Of a stretch of DNA of 49,101 bases, positions 18,084-25,448 are shown one piece after another. The stretch's first letter is position 1. Each line of letters opens with the position of its first letter. The stretch spans positions 1 through 49,101 of the forward strand of contig CAYYZY010000037.1 of NCBI GenBank assembly GCA_964475955.1, in the 5' to 3' direction. A program made the position numbers and the translations under genes. Source of the DNA: DATKZH01 sp964475955. Lineage in GTDB: Bacteria; Planctomycetota; Planctomycetia; Pirellulales; Thermoguttaceae. The notes under the pieces were generated by a model that was not told where the DNA came from, did not search any database, and saw nothing but the letters and a program-made list of their open reading frames with translations.

Positions 18084-18992
18084 TCAGTGTTGGTGAACCG
18101 CCATGCCGATGAACACCGCACAGAGGAAGACGAAAATGTACGCCTGCAAGAACGCGACGAGTAACTCCAGCAGGCTGAGCGCCACGGCGCCGACGACGCT
18201 CCCCAGGGTCACGCCCGCCCACAGCACCGGACCGGAACCCACCGCCGACTTGATAAACAGGATAATCACGATCAGGACGAGATGCCCGGCAAACATGTTG
18301 GCCAACAACCGCAACGCCAGCACGCAGTGCTTGACGCAAAGCCCCAGCACCTCCAGAACCACGAGCATCGGTTTGAGAACGATGCTCAGGGCGATCGGTG
18401 CGTCGACCGAAGGCGCCAGCCCGACCCAAAAACCCAAAGGCCCGAATTTGGCCATCCCCGATCCGACCGTCGCGCAGAAGGCGATCACCGCCAACGTGCC
18501 GGTGACCGCCAGCACCCCGGTGGGCGACCCGGCCCAGGGGACAAGACCCAACAGGTTGCAGATCAGGACGAAGAAGAACACGTTCCAGAGGAAGGGCAGG
18601 AATCGATCGGCGTCGCGGCGCCCGATGGCAGGCCGGGCGACCTGGTCCCGAATGAAGACCAGCATCACCTCGAAGAAGTTCCAGAACAGCCCCCGCGGCC
18701 GACCCCCGCGCCGAATCCGCACGGCAAGCGGCACGAAGATCAACATCATCAGCACCGCCGCCACGACCTCCAACACCATGAACCTGGTCAGTTGCCAGTC
18801 GAACTCGATCGGGTAGCCCAGAAGGTCCCAGGGGCCGAAGTGCCAGCAGGGCAGCGGGATCGATCCGGGGTGGGGATCCGGGCCCTTCCACGCGTCGGGC
18901 AAGTGGTGCCAGAGGAGCTGGGGGACGTGGAACGCCGTGCCGTCTTTGACGTGTCCGCCGATCTCCGCGATGTTGAAATCGCTCTCAGCCAT
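18084..18992 (-). CDS. atpB: ATP synthase subunit a
   Basis: The membrane subunit that forms the proton half-channels, 302 residues. It has at least five hydrophobic helices after an N-terminal periplasmic-type region of about 65 residues with HHLPD and several His and Trp. The essential Arg is Arg228 in LALRLLANMFAGH, the most diagnostic block, and the last helix carries LLVAFLQAYIFVFL. Start ATG 18992 follows GGTGA. It is the first structural gene of the Fo part, with two small membrane proteins upstream, and is followed after 195 bases (with the palindromic element) by atpE. Confidence 0.95.
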   Translation of the reverse strand: MAESDFNIAEIGGHVKDGTAFHVPQLLWHHLPDAWKGPDPHPGSIPLPCWHFGPWDLLGYPIEFDWQLTRFMVLEVVAAVLMMLIFVPLAVRIRRGGRPRGLFWNFFEVMLVFIRDQVARPAIGRRDADRFLPFLWNVFFFVLICNLLGLVPWAGSPTGVLAVTGTLAVIAFCATVGSGMAKFGPLGFWVGLAPSVDAPIALSIVLKPMLVVLEVLGLCVKHCVLALRLLANMFAGHLVLIVIILFIKSAVGSGPVLWAGVTLGSVVGAVALSLLELLVAFLQAYIFVFLCAVFIGMAVHQH

Positions 18993-19034
18993 CGGTCACC
19001 GCGCCGTCGGCGCGACCCACATTTGGGCGATACG

Positions 19035-19448
19035 TCAGTCAGGCCGCCGCGCGCCGGTCTCGGGCAGCGACAGCAGCGTCTCCACCAGGAGCGTGGGCGG
19101 GTAGAAGACCAGGAAATAAACCAACAGGTGCGCCTTGGCCAGCCACGCCACGTTCAATTGCAGCACCAGCGCCCCCGCCAGCGGGATGCCGGTCCGGAGC
19201 AACATCCCCCATAACGCGCCGTGCCATGCCGTCTCCGGTTCGCGAAACGCGCGCGCCACGGTCAGCGCCGCCACGGCTCCCGCGCAGCACACCCCCCCGG
19301 CGATCGCCGCGGCCGCCAAGCCGGCTGCGCCGTCGGTCCAGTAGGCCACCGGCGCGGAGAGCGCGCCCAGGGCGACAACTACCGCGAGCAGAAAGAGCAA
19401 CTGCGCGGGCAGGCCCCACGCACGGATTGTTGTCACCCAGCGCTTCAT
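19035..19448 (-). CDS. Small membrane protein, ATP synthase subunit I-like
   Basis: A 137-residue protein with about four hydrophobic segments (10-35, 45-65, 80-100 and 105-125). It has no strong family motif, but its place between an AtpZ-like gene and atpB is where AtpI or its analogues sit; AtpI helps assemble the c-ring. It lies 24 bases from the upstream gene and 42 bases from atpB, so it is almost certainly in the operon. The hydrophobicity, length and position support the call; the sequence does not prove it. Confidence 0.7.
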   Translation of the reverse strand: MKRWVTTIRAWGLPAQLLFLLAVVVALGALSAPVAYWTDGAAGLAAAAIAGGVCCAGAVAALTVARAFREPETAWHGALWGMLLRTGIPLAGALVLQLNVAWLAKAHLLVYFLVFYPPTLLVETLLSLPETGARRPD

Positions 19449-19472
19449 GTATCCGCCGGCTGGCCGTTCGAC

Positions 19473-19763
19473 CTACGGTGGGTTGGGCCGCGACGGGCCC
19501 GAATCGTCCTGCGCGGACTCGGACTCCGTGTCCGGGGCCGCATCCCGCGCGTAACTTGTCCCCAGATGAATCAAGTGGTAAATTCCGCCCGCCATGCCCA
19601 GGATCATCCCCAGCACCAGGAACAGCATCACGGTTCCCAGTTTCCGGTCGATCCACAGCCCGACGAGCCCCGGGGCCACCATTTCCAGAGCAATCGCGGT
19701 CACGCGCGAGCTCCATTCGGCCGCCTTGACCAGGGGGGCGCGGTCGTCGGATGGGTGTGCCAC
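19473..19763 (-). CDS. AtpZ/AtpI-like membrane protein
   Basis: A 96-residue protein with two membrane helices. The stretch IALEMVAPGLVGLWIDRKL followed by a second helix (FLVLGMILGMAGGIYHLI) matches the AtpZ pattern, a small protein thought to carry ions or help assemble the Fo part. It is the first gene of the minus-strand atp operon. The start is uncertain: the frame runs to 19826, but a GTG at 19763 removes a basic low-complexity lead and fits the family size. The hydrophilic tail is Asp/Ser/Pro-rich. Confidence 0.75.
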   Translation of the reverse strand: MAHPSDDRAPLVKAAEWSSRVTAIALEMVAPGLVGLWIDRKLGTVMLFLVLGMILGMAGGIYHLIHLGTSYARDAAPDTESESAQDDSGPSRPNPP

Positions 19764-19862
19764 GGGCTCAGGTCTTCTCGGTGTCCTGGAGCACGTCCCG
19801 GTGAGTCCGCTCTCCGGTCTTCGCAAGACCGTCCATCGCCGCCGGGCGCAGCCTCGCTAGCA

Positions 19863-19890
19863 AGTATAGTTGCGAGGCCGCCGCGGCCAA
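19863..19890 (-). promoter_or_regulatory. Candidate promoter of the atp operon
   Basis: On the minus strand TTGGCC (19890-19885) and TATACT (19868-19863) are separated by 16 bases. The -10 lies 99 bases before the first operon gene. The octamer TATACTTG also occurs in the candidate promoter at 4363, which strengthens both a little. Confidence 0.4.
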
Positions 19891-20483
19891 GTGCCAGGGC
19901 GTGGCGAGGTGGTGGGAGGGGTTGCCCGGTTGATGCCCAGTGTGTAGGCCGTGAACTCCGCTGTCCAGGATATCTTCGACCTAACCTTGCGGCGAACCCG
20001 CGGCTCAACCTACCGTCACTCGCGACGGCCACACGGCGACCTCTCCCGCGATTGGCAAAACATGCCACTTTATCGAGGCGAGCGTTGTGTGTCAACCATC
20101 ATCACACGGCGCGCATCTGCCACGCCCGTACTCGTCTCGCCACTTGGGCCTTCTCTTTTCGTGTTTGCTCAACGGTTCGATAGGCAGAGCCCTTTCATCG
20201 ACTATTTGTACTTGTGGCAACGTGGGTAGCGCAAGCCGCCGTGCAGGTCCACGGGGGCCCGAGACCATGGCAGCAGGCGGATAACGAACACGTGCCGCCG
20301 TTAGCGGCTGTGTAGGTGGAGGCCGTTCGGCGGCCGGGCGCCGCGTCGTCCGCACCCATCGCCGGCACCGAATCGCCTCGACGGGTTGCCGTGTTCGATC
20401 TTCGCGGGACAGGTGCGGCCATTTGCGCGCGACGGAACGGCGTTCCGTCTTGGAGGTCCTAACCCGGATACCTCGCCACCCAC
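19891..20483. other. Gene-free stretch, part one
   Basis: No convincing gene is seen: all frames of more than 60 codons here give low-complexity or compositionally odd peptides. The only structure noted is the 19-base palindrome GACGGAACGGCGTTCCGTC at 20431-20449, whose nine-base arms are perfect around one central base. Its core resembles the GGAACGCC element seen at 17985. Confidence 0.5.
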
Positions 20484-20616
20484 ACCAACGCGAAGCGCAA
20501 GTGAGGAATCGGTTTGCACTTCGTCTCGCTTGCGCTTCGTCTCGTTTGCGCCTCGTCTCGTTTGCGCCTCGTCTCGCTTGCACTTCGTCTCGCTTGCGCT
20601 TCGGGTTAGTGTTAGC
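20484..20616. repeat. Inverted repeat carrying a 16-base tandem array
   Basis: The tandem unit TTGCGCTTCGTCTCGC (with Y/R variation) occurs five times at 20514-20593 plus a partial sixth. The array is flanked by GCGAAGCGCAAGTGAGGA (20490-20507) and GCTTGCGCTTCGGGTTAG (20593-20610), which are near reverse complements. The outer arms match the element at 28206-28278. No spacer pattern of a CRISPR array is present. Confidence 0.75.
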
Positions 20617-20698
20617 AGCGCCGACTGCCGAGTCTCGCCAGATGGCCAGACATCCGGGCTAACAAAACGGCGAGAGGCCCTTTGCTGCGCGGAAAATC

Positions 20699-20750
20699 CA
20701 ACGGTCACCTGCAACGGTCACCTGCAACGGTCACCTGCAACGGTCACCTG
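20699..20750. repeat. Perfect tandem repeat, 13 bases x 4
   Basis: CAACGGTCACCTG is repeated four times without a mismatch (20699-20711, 20712-20724, 20725-20737, 20738-20750). It lies 35 bases after the end of a short GC-rich stretch and is not in a recognisable gene. No motif for a known DNA-binding protein is evident. Confidence 0.9.
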
Positions 20751-21426
20751 GGCGAGACCCGGGAGGCAGTCCTCATTTTGTCGGGCGTTCTTGGTTGTTG
20801 CGGCGGAAGGGCGCGGTAGAGTCAGGGGCGGCGCCACAGTCGGGACGAGCACCCCGGCGACCGTGGGCCACGAAACCTGTCGACCGGCGCGAAATGTCGC
20901 TATTGCGGCGGCGCGCGGCGTCCAAAACATGGCCTATTCGGGGTGTTTGGATACCGTTCTTGGGTGGCATTTTCGCGATTCGACCGCCGCGGAGTATTTT
21001 TTCTTAAGTCGTTTCTATAAAATATGATGTGTGGCATGTGTCGCACTTGCGACGGGAGTCGCGTGTGGCCACTCATTGCGTTCAACCAGTGCGTCAACTA
21101 CAATCGGGACTATTGGAGTTTCCTGTCTGCCCACACCGGGAGGCGTGGGCGCCTGCCCACGGCAGGAAACGCCGATGGGACAACACGGGTCCGGCACCGG
21201 GAGCCAGGAGACGGATGCGCGAGGTGTCGACGGCAGCCCAGGAAGGGACCTGCCCCGTAGGGCTTCCGTGCCGGGATTGGAGGGGCAAACGTTGTCTTGT
21301 GCTGGAGGCACACGGCCACGGATAGCCGGTTGGGAAGGGGCGCAGCCCACGGACGGCACCTCACAATGGACCGACCCACACCGCGCGTCGCAACGACGCA
21401 CACACGGCACCCCGGAGGCAAGTCCC
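20751..21426. other. Gene-free stretch upstream of the DUF4912 gene
   Basis: Holds no recognisable gene. An AT-rich patch near 20995-21025 contains TATAAAAT (21016-21023), a fair -10 without a convincing -35, so it may drive the gene that starts at 21427 with a leader of about 400 bases. At 21119-21168 an inverted repeat pairs TTTCCTG with CAGGAAA around a GCCCAC/GTGGGC hairpin. The long frame from 21031 is not accepted as coding because its first 130 residues have no domain. Confidence 0.4.
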
Positions 21427-22575
21427 GTGATCAACGCAGCATCGCTGAAGACTCGCACCGTCAAAGAGCTGGCTGCAATGGCCAAACGAAAGCGGGTCCC
21501 TGGCTGGCATTCGATGCGCAAGGACGAGCTGATCAAGGCCCTCGTCAAGCTCGCCAAATCGGAAGCGGCCAAATCGTCCCGAAAGGGCAACTCGCGCGCG
21601 GGCAAGCGATCGACCCAGGGGGCCTCGGCCAAGTCGGCAACGAAGAACGGGCGCGACTCCCGCCAAAACAGCTCCGCCCGCAAGTCTTCGAAGCCCGCCC
21701 GCTCGGAAAGACGACTGAAGCAGATCCGAGCCAAGATCGCCCGCTCCCAGGACTTGGCGTTCGACTCCAACGGCCAGACCAAGGATCGACTCGTGGTCAT
21801 GGTCCGCGACTCGTACTGGCTGCAAACCTACTGGGAGGTGACCCGCGCGAGCGTGGAGCGCGCCCGGGTGGCATTGGGGCAACATTGGCACGCAGCGCGA
21901 CCCGTACTGCGGCTGTTGAAGGTCGCCCACGACGGGACGACGAACACCGAGCGGGAGGTGGTGCGCGACATCGAGGTCCACGGCGGCGTGAACAACTGGT
22001 ACGTCGATGTGAAAGACCCCCCCCAGAGTTTCCAGTTGGACCTCGGCTACCTCGCCCCCGACGGCCGATTCCTCTGCCTCATCCGCAGCAACGTGGTGAC
22101 CACCCCCCAGTCGGGGTCGGCCGACGACGTCGATGGCAACTGGGCCGACGTGGCCCACGACTACGAGCGTATCTACGCCCTGAGCGGAGGATACACCGAC
22201 GATCCGGGCAGTTGCGATCTGAAGAACCTGTTCGAGGAGCGGCTCCGTCGGCCGATGGGCTCTCCCATGGTGACGCGGTTCGGGCGTGGGGCGCAGAGGG
22301 TGGGCCACAACCGGCCTGAGTTCCCCTTCCAGGTCGACGCCGAATTGGTCGTCTACGGAGTGACCGATCCGAACGCCCACGTGACGCTCAAGGGGGAGCC
22401 GGTTCGCATCCAGCCGGACGGGACGTTCACGGTCCGCTTCAGTCTGCCCGACCGCCGTCAGGTGCTGCCCGTGGTGGCCTCCAGCGGCGACGGGGTGGAG
22501 CAGCGGACCATCGTGCTGGCCGTCGAGCGGAACACGAAGGTGATGGAGCCCGTGATCCGCGAGCCCGACGCTTGA
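21427..22575 (+). CDS. Rho N-terminal domain and DUF4912 protein
   Basis: A 382-residue protein combining a Rho-N/SAP-type helix-extension-helix (about 8-37, TVKELAAMAKRKRVPGW then MRKDELIKAL), which in transcription factor Rho and related proteins binds nucleic acid, with a Ser/Lys/Arg-rich low-complexity linker (about 38-100) and a DUF4912 domain (about 115-300, DRLVVMVRDSYWLQTYWEVT). A beta-rich end follows (VTLKGEPVRIQPDGTF and similar). DUF4912 proteins often carry a Rho-N domain, so the architecture is known; the function is not. GTG 21427 with GGAGG eight bases upstream is chosen against an open frame extending to 21031. It may be cotranscribed with ribF, 46 bases downstream. Confidence 0.85.
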   Translation: MINAASLKTRTVKELAAMAKRKRVPGWHSMRKDELIKALVKLAKSEAAKSSRKGNSRAGKRSTQGASAKSATKNGRDSRQNSSARKSSKPARSERRLKQIRAKIARSQDLAFDSNGQTKDRLVVMVRDSYWLQTYWEVTRASVERARVALGQHWHAARPVLRLLKVAHDGTTNTEREVVRDIEVHGGVNNWYVDVKDPPQSFQLDLGYLAPDGRFLCLIRSNVVTTPQSGSADDVDGNWADVAHDYERIYALSGGYTDDPGSCDLKNLFEERLRRPMGSPMVTRFGRGAQRVGHNRPEFPFQVDAELVVYGVTDPNAHVTLKGEPVRIQPDGTFTVRFSLPDRRQVLPVVASSGDGVEQRTIVLAVERNTKVMEPVIREPDA

Positions 22576-22621
22576 GAAGTGCGACCGCCTGGCCCCATCG
22601 ACTTAGCGGAAATCTGCGCCC

Positions 22622-23557
22622 GTGACACTCTTTCGGGACCTGGACCGTCTACCCGACCAGCTTCACGACACGGCGGTCACCGTTGGCAATTTCGACGGGG
22701 TGCATCTCGGGCACGCCCGACTCGTCGAGCGGCTGGTGGCCAAGTCGCGGGAATTGGGCGGGTCGTCCGCGGTTCTCACGTTCGATCCGCACCCCGCACG
22801 GCTGCTGCGGCCCGACCGCGTGCCCACGCCCCTCTGCTGGATCGAGCGCAAGGCCGAATTGCTTGGGCGGCTGGGCGTCGACGTCGTGATTGCCTACCCC
22901 ACCACCATGAGCTTGTTGCAGCTCGATCCTCGGCAGTTCTTCGACCGCATCCTTCGCGACAAGCTGCGGGCGCGAGCCGTGGTCGAAGGGACGAACTTCT
23001 TCTTCGGACGCGGCCGGCAAGGCAACATCGACGTGCTTCGCACGCTGTGCGATGAGGCCGGCATCGTGCTCGACGTGGTCGAGCCCGTGCCCTTCGAGGG
23101 CCAGATCGTCTCCAGTTCCCGCATCCGCCGCCTGCTGGCCGAGGGCCAGTGCGAGTCGGCCGGTCGCATGCTGACCGAGCCGTATCGCATTCGCGGGACG
23201 GTCGTTCGCGGTGCGGGCCGGGGCGCCGACCTGGGCTATCCCACGGCGAACGTGGCCGGCGTCGACACGTTGCTCCCCCGCGAGGGGATCTACGCCGGCC
23301 GCGCCCTGGTCGATGGCCGATCGTGGCCGGCGGCGATCAGCCTGGGGCCCAATCCCACGTTCGACGAGGGCGCGCAGAAACTGGAGGTCTTCCTCATCGA
23401 CTACGGGGGGGACCTCTACGAGCGGCCGATCGAGGTTGACTTCCTGTCGCGGCTCAGGGACATTGTACGATTCGATTCGGTCGGCCAGCTCGTCGCGGCC
23501 ATGGAGCGCGACGTGGCCGCCGCCCGGGAAATTGCCACGCGCCCGGCCGCCGACTGA
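22622..23557 (+). CDS. ribF: Bifunctional riboflavin kinase/FAD synthetase
   Basis: A 311-residue enzyme that phosphorylates riboflavin to FMN and adenylates FMN to FAD. The N-terminal adenylyltransferase half shows VGNFDGVHLGHARL (21-34) and TFDPHPARLL; the C-terminal kinase half shows GRGADLGYPTAN and GPNPTF, typical of flavokinase. Length is normal. The start is GTG at 22622. It is 46 bases after the DUF4912 gene and followed by the DHH protein 72 bases later, all on the plus strand. FAD would be needed by several enzymes but no direct functional link to the neighbours is evident. Confidence 0.95.
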   Translation: MTLFRDLDRLPDQLHDTAVTVGNFDGVHLGHARLVERLVAKSRELGGSSAVLTFDPHPARLLRPDRVPTPLCWIERKAELLGRLGVDVVIAYPTTMSLLQLDPRQFFDRILRDKLRARAVVEGTNFFFGRGRQGNIDVLRTLCDEAGIVLDVVEPVPFEGQIVSSSRIRRLLAEGQCESAGRMLTEPYRIRGTVVRGAGRGADLGYPTANVAGVDTLLPREGIYAGRALVDGRSWPAAISLGPNPTFDEGAQKLEVFLIDYGGDLYERPIEVDFLSRLRDIVRFDSVGQLVAAMERDVAAAREIATRPAAD

Positions 23558-23629
23558 ACGTCGCCCCGGCCGACGGCTTCACGTCGCCGCCTCGACGAGA
23601 ACCGGCGCCCAACCGGAGGAACCTCGCCC

Positions 23630-24655
23630 GTGGAATCAGCGTCTCGAGCGTCCGCCGCCGACCGTGCGACCTCCCCGATCGACTGGTCTCGTTTCGCCGC
23701 GCTGGTCGAGGGAAACCGGCGTTTCGCGCTGACCTCCCACGTCCGGCCCGACTGCGACGCCGTGGGGAGCGAGCTGGCGATGGCCTACGTGCTCGAGCAG
23801 TCGGGCAAGGAAGTGAGGATCGTCAACCCGTTCGAGGTCCCGCCCAATCTCCGGTTCATCGATCCGCAGGGAAAGCTCGGGACGCTCGGGGCCGACGGGG
23901 CCCAGGCATGGCTCGACTCGATCGACGTGCTCATGGTGCTCGACACGACGGCCTGGGCCCAGTTGGGCGCCATGGGCGACGTGATCCGCACGACCAAGGC
24001 GACCAAGATGGTCGTCGATCATCACGTCAGCGGCGACGAGCTCGGGGCCGAGCTGTTCAAGGACCCAACCGCCGAGGCTACCGGGCGCCTCGTCTTCGAA
24101 GCCGCCGAGAAGATGGGCGTTGCGCTGGTGCCCGACGTCGCCCGGTGCCTGTTCGCCGCCCTGGCCACCGACACCGGCTGGTTCCGATTCAACTCCACCA
24201 CCGAGCGAACCTACCGTCTGGCGGCCCGGTTGACCGAGGCGGGCGCCAAGCCGGATCGAATCTACAAGGACCTGTACGAAAACGAGACGCTCGGCCGGCT
24301 GCGGCTGGTCGGCCGGGCGATGGCCCGAACGCAGACCGAGCTGGACGGCCGATTGATCCACACCTGGCTCACCCGCGACGACTTCGAGGCCAGCGGGGCG
24401 ATCCCGCAGGACAGCGAAGACGTGATCAACATGACGCTGGCCGTGGGCGGAACCGAGGTGGCCGTGATCTTCGTGGAGCAGTCGACCGGGGGATTCAAGA
24501 TCAGCTTCCGCAGCCGGTCCGACGTCGACTGCCGGCTGGTCGCCGAGCAGTTCGGCGGCGGGGGCCACAAGAGCGCGTCGGGCGCGTTCGTCGACGAACC
24601 GCTGGCCGGCGCGCAGTCCGAGGTTCTTGACGCCGTGCGCGCCGCCATGCGATAA
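23630..24655 (+). CDS. DHH-family phosphoesterase (NrnA-type)
   Basis: A 341-residue member of the DHH/DHHA1 family, which cleaves short oligoribonucleotides (nanoRNA) or 3'-phosphoadenosine phosphate. The first motif HVRPDCDAVGS (37-47) has the two metal-binding Asp but Cys where Gly usually stands between them. The signature VVDHH is at 128-132 and the C-terminal DHHA1 motif GGGGHKSASG is present, so an active enzyme is likely. GTG 23630 has GGAGG about 12 bases upstream. It follows ribF on the plus strand. NrnA and cyclic-dinucleotide phosphodiesterases share this pattern, so the exact substrate is left open. Confidence 0.88.
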   Translation: MESASRASAADRATSPIDWSRFAALVEGNRRFALTSHVRPDCDAVGSELAMAYVLEQSGKEVRIVNPFEVPPNLRFIDPQGKLGTLGADGAQAWLDSIDVLMVLDTTAWAQLGAMGDVIRTTKATKMVVDHHVSGDELGAELFKDPTAEATGRLVFEAAEKMGVALVPDVARCLFAALATDTGWFRFNSTTERTYRLAARLTEAGAKPDRIYKDLYENETLGRLRLVGRAMARTQTELDGRLIHTWLTRDDFEASGAIPQDSEDVINMTLAVGGTEVAVIFVEQSTGGFKISFRSRSDVDCRLVAEQFGGGGHKSASGAFVDEPLAGAQSEVLDAVRAAMR

Positions 24656-24869
24656 TCACCGGCTGGGTTGCGCCGCTTACCCACCCGGCGCACCCCGAGC
24701 GTTGCCGCAAGATCGGCTAACCCTCGCGCCCACCCCGCGGGGTGGGTCGAGGCACGAGCCCCGTGCGGCGGAAAGGGGCAAGGCAGGCGGCCGGTCCGCG
24801 CGAGTGCCCTCCGCCGCCCGTTTTCACCACGCTCCCTCCGCAAGCCCCCATTCGCGAAAGCCAGTACCC

Positions 24870-25448
24870 ATGGAGCCTCCCACGCAGCCTCCCCTCGATG
24901 AGCCGGCCGAACAGGCCGTTCCCTGCGACCGGCGCCGTCGATTGGTCATGAAGGCCGTGACCTTGGGATCGGGCGGGTTGGCCTACCTCGTTCCGGCCCT
25001 GGCGGGGATCGTGGCGTTTTTCAATCCGCTGAAGCAGAAGAGCCAGGCGGGCGAGTTTCGCCGGGTGGCCTCGCTCGACATGCTGCCCGAAGATGGAACG
25101 CCCCAGAAGGTTTCGATCGTCGCCGACCGTACCGATGCGTGGAATCGCTTCCCCAACGAGCCGGTCGGCGCCGTGTTCCTCCGCCGGAGGAGGGACGGAG
25201 AGGTCGAGGCGCTGAACGTCGTCTGCCCTCACGCCGGCTGTTCGGTTCAGTACCAGCCGGGCGAAGACAAGCTGTTCTGCCCCTGCCACGCCGCCAGTTT
25301 CGGGCTGGACGGCGAGCGTCTCGACGAAACCTCCCCCAGCCCCCGCGACCTCGACAGGCTGGAAGCGGAGATCCGAAACGGGACGGAAGTCTGGGTCCGC
25401 TTTCAGAACTTCCGCACCGGTATTCCCGAGAAAGTGCCCGAAGCATGA
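24870..25448 (+). CDS. Rieske iron-sulfur protein of a bc-type complex
   Basis: A 192-residue Rieske protein. A single membrane anchor lies at about 30-51 (VTLGSGGLAYLVPALAGIVAFF). The cluster-binding pattern is complete: Cys119 and His121 in CPHAGC, and Cys137 and His140 in CPCH; Cys124 and Cys139 would form the family's disulfide. The downstream cytochrome starts inside its stop (ATGA), so the two are translationally coupled and surely work together. The ATG at 24870 is chosen because the frame upstream (from 24627) has no domain. The 214 bases before it show nothing. With the fused cytochrome it would form the quinol-oxidising complex. Confidence 0.93.
   Translation: MEPPTQPPLDEPAEQAVPCDRRRRLVMKAVTLGSGGLAYLVPALAGIVAFFNPLKQKSQAGEFRRVASLDMLPEDGTPQKVSIVADRTDAWNRFPNEPVGAVFLRRRRDGEVEALNVVCPHAGCSVQYQPGEDKLFCPCHAASFGLDGERLDETSPSPRDLDRLEAEIRNGTEVWVRFQNFRTGIPEKVPEA

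Noticed and set aside
20514..20606. CRISPR-like array
   Set aside because: The 16-base units are contiguous with no spacers, and no cas gene is in the window.
23630..24655. Inactive DHH enzyme because of PDCD in motif one
   Set aside because: Both metal-binding Asp are present and only the Gly between them is replaced by Cys; the DHH and GGGGHKSASG motifs are intact.
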